Origin: VAZQ01 sp035693615 | GTDB taxonomy: Bacteria > Pseudomonadota > Alphaproteobacteria > Rhizobiales > Xanthobacteraceae | Direction: 5' to 3' | NCBI GenBank assembly: GCA_035693615.1 | Contig: DASSGH010000157.1 | Span: forward strand, 65,027-129,026 | DNA: 64,000 nt | Position numbers and translations under genes: made by a program | Notes under the pieces: generated by a model | Told to the model about the DNA's origin: nothing | Seen by the model: only the letters and a program-made list of their open reading frames with translations | Databases searched by the model: none | In this document: in pieces, positions 1 through 9,192 of the stretch | Layout of the letters: each line of letters opens with the position of its first letter | Position numbering within the stretch: position 1 is the first letter of the stretch

Positions 1-353
1 GCTCGGACGGGCTCGACGAAATCACGACGGCCGGGCCAACCTATGTCGCCGCGCTCGAGAACAGCGCCGTGCGCACGTTCGAGATCACGCCTGACGAGCT
101 GGGCCTGGCGCGGGTCCAACCCGAGGCGCTGCGGGGCGGGAGCGCCAAGGAAAACGCACAGACGCTGATCGACGTGCTCAAGGGCAAGCGCGGCGCTTTC
201 CGCGACGTCGCCCTCCTGAACGCTGCGGCGGCGCTGATGGTCGCGGCGCGTGCCAAGGACCTCAAGAGCGCGCTTACGCTGGCGCAGAGCGCGATCGATT
301 CCGGCGAAGCCGCCGGCCGGCTCCAACGTCTGGTTGCCGTTTCGAATGCATGA
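1..353 (+). CDS. trpD: Anthranilate phosphoribosyltransferase, C-terminal part
   Basis: The window opens inside this gene, with the reading frame starting at base 3. The first visible residues, SDGLDEITTAGPT, are the conserved stretch of the TrpD C-terminal catalytic domain. They are followed by the family's closing region (ALRGGSAKENAQ, then LLNAAAALMVAARAKDLKSA). About 116 residues remain of a protein normally about 340 long. TrpD transfers phosphoribosyl from PRPP to anthranilate in cytoplasmic tryptophan synthesis. The stop codon lies 62 bases before the trpC start I favour, consistent with a trpDC operon on the + strand. Confidence 0.93.
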   Translation, partial: SDGLDEITTAGPTYVAALENSAVRTFEITPDELGLARVQPEALRGGSAKENAQTLIDVLKGKRGAFRDVALLNAAAALMVAARAKDLKSALTLAQSAIDSGEAAGRLQRLVAVSNA

Positions 354-415
354 GGATCGCAGACAATGCCTTTCTTTGCCGAGCAGGCCACCGCAAACCC
401 CCGCTAGACTCCTCC

Positions 416-1231
416 ATGCCCGACATTCTCGCCAAGATCGAGGCCTATAAGCGCGAAGAGATCGCGTCTGCCAAGCGCGCTCGCTCCTTCGCGACAGTGG
501 AGGCCGACGCCAGGTCAGCTCCTGCTCCGCGCGGATTTGCCGCTGCCCTGACACGCGAACTTGCCGCGGGCAAGTTTGCTCTGATCGCGGAGATCAAAAA
601 AGCAAGTCCGTCGAAGGGTCTTATCAGGGAGGAATTCGACGTCCCGGCGTTGGCGCGCGCCTATGCAAGTGGCGGCGCGGCTTGTCTCTCGGTGCTCACC
701 GATGCGCCCTCCTTCCAAGGCAGACCGGAGTACCTCGTCGCGGCGCGCACCGCGACCAAGCTCCCGCTCCTGCGCAAGGACTTCATGTACGACGTATATC
801 AGGTCGCCGAAGCGCGGGCATGGGGTGCTGACTGCATCCTGATCATCATGGCGGCGGTCGACGACCGCACGGCGAGGGAGCTCGAGCAGGCGGCTCTGAC
901 ATTCGGCATGGATGTCCTGCTAGAGGTGCATGACGAACGCGAACTCGCGCGCGCCCTGCAGATGCGCTCGCGGCTGATTGGTATCAATAACCGTGATCTC
1001 AAGACGTTCGAGACGACGCTCGCCGTAAGCAAGCGGCTGATGCCTTCCGTCCCGGCCGACCGCATTGTCGTGGGCGAGAGTGGAATTGTTTCCCCCGCTG
1101 ATCTCGAAGAACTGGCAAGGGTCGGCATTTCGACGTTCCTTGTGGGGGAAAGCCTCATGCGCGAGCGCGACGTCGAAGCCGCGACGCGCGCGCTCATTCG
1201 CAGGGAGCGGCGCGCCGGCGCCGCGGAGTGA
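416..1231 (+). CDS. trpC: Indole-3-glycerol phosphate synthase
   Basis: TrpC closes the indole ring of CdRP to give indole-3-glycerol phosphate, the step after TrpD/TrpF in tryptophan synthesis. At 271 residues it has normal length. It shows the (beta/alpha)8 barrel signatures EIKKASPSKG (residues 59-68), LRKDFMYDVYQV, GINNRDLKTFE and VGESGI near the phosphate site. An in-frame ATG exists at 350, but I chose 416 because the protein then begins MPDILAKIEAYK, the usual family start. Its stop is three bases before the moaC start, so trpC and moaC are probably co-transcribed. Confidence 0.95.
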   Translation: MPDILAKIEAYKREEIASAKRARSFATVEADARSAPAPRGFAAALTRELAAGKFALIAEIKKASPSKGLIREEFDVPALARAYASGGAACLSVLTDAPSFQGRPEYLVAARTATKLPLLRKDFMYDVYQVAEARAWGADCILIIMAAVDDRTARELEQAALTFGMDVLLEVHDERELARALQMRSRLIGINNRDLKTFETTLAVSKRLMPSVPADRIVVGESGIVSPADLEELARVGISTFLVGESLMRERDVEAATRALIRRERRAGAAE

Positions 1232-1234
1232 GCG

Positions 1235-1723
1235 GTGGCGCGCGCGCCCAAGCTCACTCATCTGAACCGGGGCGGCGACGCGCGCATGGTCGATGTCTCG
1301 ACGAAAGCCGCGACCGAGCGCGAAGCCATTGCCGAGGGCCGCGTCGCCATGGCGGCAAAAACACTCGATGTCGTGCTCGCGGGGAACGCCAAGAAGGGTG
1401 ATGTGTTGGGTACTGCCCGCATTGCCGGGATCATGGCAGCAAAGCGAACGCCCGAATTGATCCCCCTTTGTCATCCCCTCCCCATCTCGAACGTTGCCCT
1501 CGACATCGAGCCCGAACGCAATCCGAGCAGCCTGCGTGTGCGGGCGCGGGTGAAGGTCACAGGCCGCACGGGCGTGGAGATGGAGGCGTTGACGGCGGTC
1601 GCCGTTGCCTGCCTCACCATTTATGACATGGTGAAGGCGCTCGACCGCGGCATGCGCATCGAGGGCGTCCGCCTGCTTGAAAAGCGCGGCGGCAAATCTG
1701 GACACTATCGAGCAGAGGAGTAG
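1235..1723 (+). CDS. moaC: Cyclic pyranopterin monophosphate synthase
   Basis: MoaC converts 3',8-cyclo-7,8-dihydro-GTP into cyclic pyranopterin monophosphate, the second half of the first step of molybdenum cofactor synthesis. The 162-residue protein carries the family motifs LIPLCHPLPIS, GVEMEALTAVAVACLTIYDM and the terminal KSGHY, whose lysine (residue 154) corresponds to the catalytic lysine of the family. It starts with GTG three bases after trpC and ends three bases before moeA. This tight spacing indicates a trpDC-moaC-moeA transcript, a common alphaproteobacterial order. Confidence 0.96.
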   Translation: MARAPKLTHLNRGGDARMVDVSTKAATEREAIAEGRVAMAAKTLDVVLAGNAKKGDVLGTARIAGIMAAKRTPELIPLCHPLPISNVALDIEPERNPSSLRVRARVKVTGRTGVEMEALTAVAVACLTIYDMVKALDRGMRIEGVRLLEKRGGKSGHYRAEE

Positions 1724-1726
1724 GCC

Positions 1727-2938
1727 GTGGCGCTGATGCCGGTCGCGGAGGCACTCGCCCGCGTACTCGCGCATACCGAGCCGCTGGCCGCCGTGGCCAC
1801 ACCCCTGGCGGACGCCCACGGCCGAGTGCTCGCCGCCGATTTGCCGGCGTTGCGCACCCAACCGCCGGCCAATGTTTCGGCGATGGACGGGTACGCAGTG
1901 CATTCGCAGGACGTGGCCAGCGCGCCGGTCCGCCTGAAGCTCGTCGGCGAAGTCGCAGCCGGACATCCCTTCCAGGGCGCGGTCGGGCGCGGGGAAGCCG
2001 CGCGCATCTTTACCGGCGGGGTCCTGCCGCCTGGCACCGACACAATCGTGATCCAGGAGAACACGGTGCGTGAGGGTGACGCCGTGCTCGTCAACGAGGC
2101 CCCCGCCAAGGGAAAGCATGTCCGCGTCGAGGGGCTCGATTTCAAGCGTGGCGCGGTGCTGCTGGCCAAGGGCCGTCGCCTAAGCGACCGCGATCTCGCG
2201 CTTGCCGCGGCGATGAACTATCCGACAGTCCCGGTACATCGCAGTCCCAAAGTCGCACTGCTGGCGACCGGGGACGAATTGGTCATGCCTGGCGGTGCGC
2301 CCGGGTTTGGCCAGATCGTCTATTCGAACGGTTATGCCACGATGGCGGTGGCGCGCCGCGAGGGTTGCGAGGTGCTAGACCTCGGCATCGCGCCCGATCG
2401 GGTTGCTGAGACCGCCGCTGGGGTGCGACGTGCGCGCGAGGTCGGCGCCGATATCCTCGTCACCTCCGGCGGCGCTTCGGTCGGTGAGTACGATCTCGTA
2501 CGCGAGGCGCTCGCGGCGGAGGGATTGGCGCTCTCGTTCTGGAACGTGGCGCTACGTCCGGGCCGCCCGATGATGCACGGCCGGCTCGGCGCCATGCACG
2601 TCCTTGGGCTGCCCGGCAATCCGGTCTCCGCCTATGTCTGCGCGGTGCTGTTTCTGGTTCCGCTGATTCGCCAACTCGCGGGTCGGAGCGATGTCGTGCC
2701 GGCGCTCGAGACGGCGCGCCTCGGTTGCGATCTGCCGGGAAACGATGAGCGCGCGGACTATTTGCGCGCCGTGCTGACGGCCACGCCCGACGGCATTCCG
2801 GTGGCCATCCCAGCGCCAGTGCAGGACAGTTCGATGCTCACGCCGCTCGCGCACGCCGATTGCCTGCTCGTGCGTGAGCCCTTTGCGCCCGCCGCAAGGG
2901 CGGGAGAGCGATGCGCAATTATCAGACTCGCGGCGTAA
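1727..2938 (+). CDS. moeA: Molybdopterin molybdenumtransferase
   Basis: MoeA inserts molybdenum into adenylylated molybdopterin, the final cytoplasmic step of Moco synthesis. The 403-residue sequence has the full family layout. PANVSAMDGYAV lies near the N-terminus (about residue 50). ATGDELV and TSGGASVGEYD lie in the MogA-like central domain. GLPGNPVSAYV precedes the C-terminal beta-barrel domain. The start is a GTG three bases after moaC. A 227-base gap then separates it from lexA, which has its own regulated promoter. Confidence 0.95.
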   Translation: MALMPVAEALARVLAHTEPLAAVATPLADAHGRVLAADLPALRTQPPANVSAMDGYAVHSQDVASAPVRLKLVGEVAAGHPFQGAVGRGEAARIFTGGVLPPGTDTIVIQENTVREGDAVLVNEAPAKGKHVRVEGLDFKRGAVLLAKGRRLSDRDLALAAAMNYPTVPVHRSPKVALLATGDELVMPGGAPGFGQIVYSNGYATMAVARREGCEVLDLGIAPDRVAETAAGVRRAREVGADILVTSGGASVGEYDLVREALAAEGLALSFWNVALRPGRPMMHGRLGAMHVLGLPGNPVSAYVCAVLFLVPLIRQLAGRSDVVPALETARLGCDLPGNDERADYLRAVLTATPDGIPVAIPAPVQDSSMLTPLAHADCLLVREPFAPAARAGERCAIIRLAA

Positions 2939-3082
2939 AAACCGTTGGCTGGTTCAAAGGCCGATAACTCGTCCAAAGGCCGACTAAACTCGTGCGGAGC
3001 CAGCGGCCGCGCAGGTGAGCAAACGATGTCGAGGCTCCGCAATCCCCCCGCACAATTGTTCACCTCAAATTAAAAGGTTGCG

Positions 3083-3097
3083 GAACACATATCGAAC
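3083..3097. promoter_or_regulatory. LexA box of lexA
   Basis: The sequence GAAC-ACATATC-GAAC is an exact match to the alphaproteobacterial SOS operator GAAC-N7-GAAC. It lies 69 bases upstream of the lexA ATG, so LexA most likely represses its own gene. Only one box is present here, unlike the doubled operator at 30869-30901. Confidence 0.9.
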
Positions 3098-3165
3098 ATA
3101 TAGTGTCTGTTCATGATTTGTTTCGGCGAGTCCCTTTGGGGCCGTGGGAATGGGGGAATGCAGAT

Positions 3166-3867
3166 ATGTTGACGCGAAAACAGTTCGAACTGCTGCGCTT
3201 CATCCATGAGCGGCTGAAGGAGACCGGTGTACCGCCCTCCTTCGACGAGATGAAGGATGCGCTCGACCTGCGTTCGAAATCCGGGATCCACCGCCTCATC
3301 ACCGCGCTGGAGGAGCGTGGCTTCATCCGCCGCCTCCCCAATCGAGCCCGTGCCATCGAGGTGATTAAATTACCCGAATCGGTTGCCCACGGGATGGGCA
3401 CTGGTCGCGCCCGCGGGTTCACACCGAGCGTGATCGAGGGCAATCTCGGTCGGGTGCGAACGGCTTCGGAGGACGACGGCGGCCGTCCCGTCGCGGTGCC
3501 GGTAATGGGACGCATTGCCGCCGGCACGCCGGTCGAGGCGATCCAGACGAAGAGCCATGTCATCAACATGCCCCCCGATCTGCTGTCGGGCGGCGAGCAC
3601 TTCGCCCTTGAAGTGCGCGGCGACAGTATGATCGAGGCCGGCATCCTCGACGGCGACATTGCGCTCCTTAAGAAGACGGAAGGGGCCGACACCGGCGACA
3701 TCGTGGTGGCGCTGATCGATGAGGAGGAGGCCACCCTCAAGCGTTTCCGCCGTCGCGGAGCCTCGATTGCGCTCGAGCCCGCCAATGGCGCCTATGAGGT
3801 GAGAATACTTCCACCCAATCGCGTGCGCATTCAGGGCAAGCTCGTCGGATTGTTCCGACGGTATTGA
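3166..3867 (+). CDS. lexA: SOS repressor LexA
   Basis: LexA represses DNA-damage genes and is inactivated by RecA-stimulated self-cleavage. The N-terminal winged helix begins MLTRKQFELLRFIHERL. The C-terminal S24 peptidase domain shows the predicted Ala119-Gly120 scissile bond in RIAAGTPVEA, the serine nucleophile Ser154 in GDSMIEAG and the general-base Lys192 in ATLKRF. The in-frame start at 3103 would add 21 unlikely residues. I prefer ATG 3166, which has a GGGGGA ribosome site at 3152-3157 and begins like the alphaproteobacterial family. At 233 residues it has the length usual for alphaproteobacteria. It probably controls the 32-codon gene at 30749-30847. Confidence 0.97.
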   Translation: MLTRKQFELLRFIHERLKETGVPPSFDEMKDALDLRSKSGIHRLITALEERGFIRRLPNRARAIEVIKLPESVAHGMGTGRARGFTPSVIEGNLGRVRTASEDDGGRPVAVPVMGRIAAGTPVEAIQTKSHVINMPPDLLSGGEHFALEVRGDSMIEAGILDGDIALLKKTEGADTGDIVVALIDEEEATLKRFRRRGASIALEPANGAYEVRILPPNRVRIQGKLVGLFRRY

Positions 3868-3901
3868 TTGGTACGGCCCCGGCGTTCAGGCGAACCCCAC
3901 C

Positions 3902-6174
3902 TCAGTCTCCGGCCTGGAGGTCGTCTGCACGCGGCGTCGCGTCGCGTGGCCGAGACGGCGTCGTGCGTCCCGCCACCGGCGCCTCCTCCTCCCCCGCAAC
4001 AGCGCGTGCCCATGGCCGATCGTAGCCCGGCGGCCGCGTGGCGGTGATCTCAAATTGCTCTCCGCGGCGGCGCAACGCCATTGCCCCGGAGCGCCGCCAG
4101 ACCTTGCGGTCGATCACGAGAGCGGCACATCCAGGCGGCGCATCTCGCGAGCTCACCACCAAAACAGCGCGGCGGCAATCCTCCTCAAAGGCTTCGAGTG
4201 TCTTGGCGACGGCGACGAGCGAGCCGTCATGCAGCTTGCCGATGCAACCCGCCGCATCGCATCTGATCCCCTCGCCTAGCGTAGCGTCCTTCGGCGTGCG
4301 TGCATCGGCGTCGGCCGCAAGCCATTCGCGCAGCGTAAACACATCGCTGCCGGACTTGACGATGGAGAGCCGGCCGTTCTCACCGCGCAACGCGATGGCA
4401 CTGCCGTCGGCCGCGGTCAACACGTCGGGCTGGGGCGCTCTAACCATCAGGATCGCCGCCCCGCCGATCAGCAACGCGCCGATGAAGCGCAAAGGCGTCT
4501 TGAGCAGGCAAAGCACCACCAGCCCTGCCGTGCACAGAAGCAGCGGACCAGCGTCGAATGCCGCAATTCGCCCCAGCGCTCCCGGGAAACTCGTCACCCA
4601 AAGCGCGACGAAAACCATCCAGTGCCACCGCCCATCAGCTGCCAGCAAAACCCGTCGAAACCGAGCGGCATCGCGATCAAACCCAGGATTCCAAGCGGCA
4701 TGATCCAGGCGGACACCACCGGCATCGCAATCAGATTGGCGATCACGCCATAGGGGGAGATGCGGTGGAAATGATAAGCGATGTAGGGGATCGTCGCCGT
4801 GCCGGCGAGCAACGAGACGATGAGCAGGCCGACGATCTCCCGGCCGCCCCATAGCGCGATCTTTGCCGCCATTGGCGTATCGCCGCCTTTGCTCATCCAG
4901 GGCAGCCCCTGCTGATATCCTGCGACGAGCGCCAATGTCGCCGCGAACGACATCTGAAAGCTCGGATGAACGATGGCTTCCGGCGCGAATAACAGCACGC
5001 CCAACGCGGCGACGGTAAGAGTGCGGAAGGTGAGTGTCGGACGATCGGCCATCACTCCGATGAGCACAATCGCGATCATGATGAAGGAGCGCTGGGTCGC
5101 AACCTCCGCCCCCGACAGCACGAGATAAAAGGCCGCAGCGCCCAGCGCGGCGAGGGCCGCCCATTTCTTGATCGGATGACGGTTGCCGAAGGCCGGCATG
5201 AGTGCAAACAGCGCGCGCAGCGCAAAAAACACGATGCCGGCCACCACTGCCATGTGGTAGCCGGAGATCGAGAGCACATGGGCGAGGCCCGAGACGTACA
5301 TCGCTTCGTTCACCGGCGTCGAGATGGTGTCCCGTTTGCCTGTGATGAGGGCCGAAGCGATCGCGCCGTTGTCGCCGGGCAGAATCGCGCGGATGCGCTT
5401 GTCGATGGCCTCGCGCACGCCGTCTAGGAAGATGGCGAAACGCAGCCGTAGGCTCGGCGCATGCGGGGCCTCGATCGTGCGGATTGAGCCCAGCACGAAT
5501 CCGGACGCGCCGATGCGCTGGAAATACATATCACGTGCGAAATCATAGCCGCCGGGCCGCAAGGGCTCGAGCGGCGGGGACAACCGCGCCTTGAACTCGA
5601 TGAAAGTGCCGACTGCCGGCGCCGTGCCCTTGCGTACCGAGACTCGCACCCGCTCGAGATTTTCGGTCAATCGCGCCCCTGACATCCGTGCGACGCGCAC
5701 GACAACGCGGTCCGAGCGCTCGCGCTCTTCCCGCATTTCGACAAAGCCTGCGACATCGACATTCCAGGCCGGCGCCGACAGCACCGGATGGGCGATGATC
5801 TCGCGCTTGATCGCGCCGGTCGCAAATCCGGCCGCCACGGCGGCAAGACCTACGCACGCCGGAAATGCAACGGGTCGGCGCCGGCACAGGATCGCTGCCA
5901 CGACCGTGGCGGCGAGAAGCAGCGCTGCCGCGGAGACCGCGGGCTCGCGGTCGATGGCGAAATAGATGATGGTGCCGATCCCGAATCCGATCGCGAGCCA
6001 CGGCACCAGCCGGCCGGGAGCAGCCTCGAGCGCCGCCCATTCGCGGACGCGCTGCACCGTCCGGCGCGCGAAATCGGTGAGGCCCTGCGGCCAGGCCAGC
6101 GCGGGCCTGCGCCCCGCCACAATCCACGGCCGCCACGCCTCGGCTCGTCCGCGCGATCTACTTTGCTCGATCAT
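3902..6174 (-). pseudogene. comEC: ComEC/Rec2-type DNA uptake channel, interrupted by a frameshift
   Basis: ComEC forms the inner-membrane channel for single-stranded DNA in natural transformation. The gene starts at 6174 (MIEQSRSRGRAEAWRPW). Membrane segments and a DUF4131-like region come first, then the competence core (GLAHVLSISGYHMAVVAG and SGAEVATQRSFIMIAIVLIG). Near 4621-4630 the frame breaks. After the LMGGG residues it runs into a stop at about 4594, while the family sequence resumes in another frame as WMVFVALWVTSFPG and continues to 3902. One missing base explains this, since 2273 bases is one short of a codon multiple. The C-terminal part looks like a metallo-beta-lactamase-like tail without ligands. 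Sequencing error or true decay cannot be told apart here. Confidence 0.82.
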
Positions 6175-6436
6175 CGCGCGGTTCCTCGACAGCCCCCGGC
6201 TGAACTCTACCGGTGCATAGTACACAGGGCTGGCGGCCCTGACAGGCCACTGGAACGGCATCCACAGCCGTCTCAAAATGCGCGGGTTCAATGGGTCAGC
6301 GCGAAGCCAGTCTTTCGAGGTTGATCGTAAGCGCCAGGATGTGGTAGCCGCGCTAGATCGAGCATGGCAAAATGCGCAAACGGCATCTCGGATCGCGCTG
6401 CGCTCTGCCTGCAGCCGTAGGAGTCCTGAGGTAGAT

Positions 6437-7246
6437 ATGGACCAAAGCGTTGAACTCAGGCGCGCGGATCGCGCTCGCGCGGTGGAGCGTTTGTCCGACT
6501 TCATCGTGAGATCGATCGATGGCGCGCGCGCTGTCGAGGCCCCCTTCTATCACCTTGAGCTCCAGCGGGTTTTTCCCGATGACGTCTACGCGTCCATGCT
6601 GGCTGCGATGCCGCAAGCGTCGGACTATCGGCCGCTCTACGGTCAAAACCAATGCAACGTGCTGGCAGACGGCACGCCTACGCGGGTGAAGATCGATCTT
6701 TTCCCCGAATACATCCGACATCTGCCGCCGGAGAAGCGCGTGGTCTGGGACATTGTCGGCCGCGCGCTTTGCTCGGAGCCGGTGAAGTCCGCGTTCGTAC
6801 GTCGGCTCGCGCCCGCGCTGGCGCGCCGCTTTGGGCCAGATTATGCCAAGGTAGGTATGTATCCCATCGGCATCCTCACGCGCGATGTGCCGGGCTACAA
6901 GATCGACCCGCATACCGACACGCGCTGGAAGGGGATTACGGTGCAACTCTTTCTGCCCCACGATGCGTCCCATCCGCAGATCGGCACGATCTTCCACGAA
7001 AAGCTCCCCGACGGGAGCTTGCCAAAACGGACCCAGATGAAGTTTGTGCCCAATTCGGGCTACGCCTTCGCGGTCGGGGAGGATACCTGGCATTCTGCCG
7101 ACCGCGTCGGTCCGGAAGTCACGACACGCGACAGTATTCTGCACACCTATTTCGTCGATGCCGGACTGCTACGCGTGCTGCGCAATCGCGGCAAACGGAT
7201 CGGCAACTTTCTGCGCAACGAGCTCCGCCACTACGCGCCGCGCTGA
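6437..7246 (+). CDS. 2-oxoglutarate/Fe(II)-dependent oxygenase-like protein
   Basis: The 269-residue protein has the complete facial-triad pattern of the 2OG-Fe(II) dioxygenase fold. His159-x-Asp161 lies in DPHTDTRW, the distal His219 in EDTWHSADRV, and Arg231 (in TTRDSILHTYF), the likely 2-oxoglutarate anchor, is twelve residues after that histidine. Such enzymes hydroxylate or otherwise oxidise proteins or small molecules, and nothing here tells the substrate. I chose ATG 6437, with GAGG six bases upstream, over an in-frame start at 6278 that adds low-quality sequence. The gene is divergent from comEC and convergent with glnS. No signal peptide or membrane span is visible, so it is probably cytoplasmic. 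Confidence 0.75.
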   Translation: MDQSVELRRADRARAVERLSDFIVRSIDGARAVEAPFYHLELQRVFPDDVYASMLAAMPQASDYRPLYGQNQCNVLADGTPTRVKIDLFPEYIRHLPPEKRVVWDIVGRALCSEPVKSAFVRRLAPALARRFGPDYAKVGMYPIGILTRDVPGYKIDPHTDTRWKGITVQLFLPHDASHPQIGTIFHEKLPDGSLPKRTQMKFVPNSGYAFAVGEDTWHSADRVGPEVTTRDSILHTYFVDAGLLRVLRNRGKRIGNFLRNELRHYAPR

Positions 7247-7287
7247 GCCACGTCCCCTGCCCTCGCGCGGGAGCTGGTGCAACGCAT

Positions 7288-8982
7288 CTAGACTGATGCC
7301 CTCCTTCCGGCACTCACTTTGGCCCAGGTATCGCGCAGCCCGACCGTGCGGTTGAACACGAGGCGGTCCGGCGTCGAATCCTGGTCGCGGTAGAAATAAC
7401 CCTGCCGCTCGAACTGCACTGGCTTCGCGGTGTCCATGCCGGCAAGGGCGGGCTCGAGCTTGCAGTCTTTGAGCACCTCAAGCGAATCGGGATTGAGATG
7501 GGCGGCGAAGTCGGCGGCGCTGGGATCGGCCCGTGTGAAAAGGTGGTTGTAGAGTCGAATTTCCGCCGTCACCGCATCGGCGGCCGACACCCAATGCAGC
7601 GTGGCCTGCACCTTGCGCCCGTCCGGGGCATTGCCGCCGCGCGTTGCGGCATCATAGGTGCAACGAATCTCCACCACTTCACCGGCCGCGTCCTTAACCA
7701 CCTCGCGGCAGGTGATGAAATAGGCATAGCGCAGGCGAACCTCGCGTCCGGGCGATAGCCGGTAGAATTTCTTGGGCGGGTTCTCCATGAAATCGTCGCG
7801 CTCAAGATAGAGCTCGCGGCCGAAGCGCAGGCGGCGCGTCCCTGCGGCCGGATCGTCGGGGTGGTTGGCTGCTTCGATCTCCTCAAGACGATCATCGGGA
7901 TAGTTCTCGATGATGACCTTCAGCGGACGCAGCACCGCCATACGTCGCAAGGTCGTCTTGTTAAGGACCTCGCGGACCGAAAAATCGAACATGGCGATGT
8001 CGACCACGCTGTTGGCCTTGGCAACTCCGATCCGCTTGACGAAATCGCGCACCGCCTCCGGCGGCACACCTCGGCGGCGCAGTCCCGCCAGCGTCGGCAT
8101 ACGCGGATCGTCCCAACCTCCGACGTGCCCGCCGCGCACGAGTTCAGTGAGCACACGCTTGGACAACACCGTATGGGTGAGATTGAGGCGGGCGAATTCG
8201 TATTGCCGCGGCCGGGAAGGAACCGGGAGATGCTCGATGAGCCAGTCATACAACGGCCGATGGTCCTCGAATTCAAGCGTGCAGAGGGAATGGGTGATGT
8301 GCTCGATGGCGTCGGACTGGCCGTGGGCAAAGTCATAGCTTGGATAAATGCTCCAGGCCGTGCCCGTGCGAGGATGGCTCGCGTGCAGAATGCGGTAGAG
8401 GACCGGGTCGCGCAGATTGATGTTGCCGGATGCCATGTCGATTTTGGCTCGCAGCACCCGCGCCCCATTAGGGAACTCACCCGCCCGCATGCGCCGGAAA
8501 AGGTCGAGGTTCTCCTCGATACTTCGCTCACGCCACGGACTATTGCGCCCGGGTTCTGTCAGCGTGCCGCGGTTCGCCCGCATCTCCTCCTGCGACTGAT
8601 CATCGACATAGGCCTTGCCGCTACGGATCAGGTGCTCGGCCCACGCGTAGAGCTCCTCGAAATAGTCCGATGCGTGGTAAAGGTGAGGTCCCCAGTCGAA
8701 GCCGAGCCAGCGCACATCCTGCTCGATCGCATCGATAAACTCCTGCTCCTCTTTGGTCGGATTGGTGTCATCGAAGCGTAGATGACAGCGGCCTCCGAAT
8801 TCCTGCGCGACGCCGAAATTGAGGCAAATCGACTTGGCGTGACCGATGTGCAGATACCCGTTCGGCTCCGGCGGAAATCGGGTCACCACCCTGCTATGGC
8901 GTTTCGCGGCGAGATCATCGGTGATGATATCGCGGATGAAATCGCGCCCCGCCTCTGTGGCCGTGGCTCCCGCGTCCGTCAT
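7288..8982 (-). CDS. glnS: Glutaminyl-tRNA synthetase
   Basis: GlnRS attaches glutamine to tRNA-Gln. The 564-residue protein has the class I HIGH signature at residues 45-48 (PEPNGYLHIGHAKS), the DDTNPTKEEQEF block typical of GlnRS, VLSKR as its KMSKS loop and the C-terminal anticodon-binding beta barrels. Many alphaproteobacteria lack GlnRS and make Gln-tRNA by GatCAB amidation, so its presence is informative. It is divergent from gltX, its closest relative in sequence family. The 210 bases between the two starts must hold both promoters, but I could not place them convincingly. Confidence 0.95.
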   Translation of the reverse strand: MTDAGATATEAGRDFIRDIITDDLAAKRHSRVVTRFPPEPNGYLHIGHAKSICLNFGVAQEFGGRCHLRFDDTNPTKEEQEFIDAIEQDVRWLGFDWGPHLYHASDYFEELYAWAEHLIRSGKAYVDDQSQEEMRANRGTLTEPGRNSPWRERSIEENLDLFRRMRAGEFPNGARVLRAKIDMASGNINLRDPVLYRILHASHPRTGTAWSIYPSYDFAHGQSDAIEHITHSLCTLEFEDHRPLYDWLIEHLPVPSRPRQYEFARLNLTHTVLSKRVLTELVRGGHVGGWDDPRMPTLAGLRRRGVPPEAVRDFVKRIGVAKANSVVDIAMFDFSVREVLNKTTLRRMAVLRPLKVIIENYPDDRLEEIEAANHPDDPAAGTRRLRFGRELYLERDDFMENPPKKFYRLSPGREVRLRYAYFITCREVVKDAAGEVVEIRCTYDAATRGGNAPDGRKVQATLHWVSAADAVTAEIRLYNHLFTRADPSAADFAAHLNPDSLEVLKDCKLEPALAGMDTAKPVQFERQGYFYRDQDSTPDRLVFNRTVGLRDTWAKVSAGRRASV

Positions 8983-9192
8983 GCTGCATCGATCCTGTTG
9001 TCGAAGCAGCGCCTATGTGCCAAATCCGCGCGCACGCGCCAAGACCATCGACCCGCAAAACCTTTAATGACCTATGCCATTTCTATGCTACACGGAGCCG
9101 GCTGACGGCCCAAGCACGCGTCGCGCGCTGCGAGGACTTGGTGCGCTGCTCGGTTGGCGGCCGTAGCTGCGCGAGGCGTGTCATCCATCGAC

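Noticed and set aside
920..2119. Long minus-strand open frame (399 codons) opposite trpC-moaC-moeA
   Set aside because: It mirrors well-recognised genes, is His/Arg/Gly-rich without any family motif, and arises from high-GC antisense frames lacking stops.
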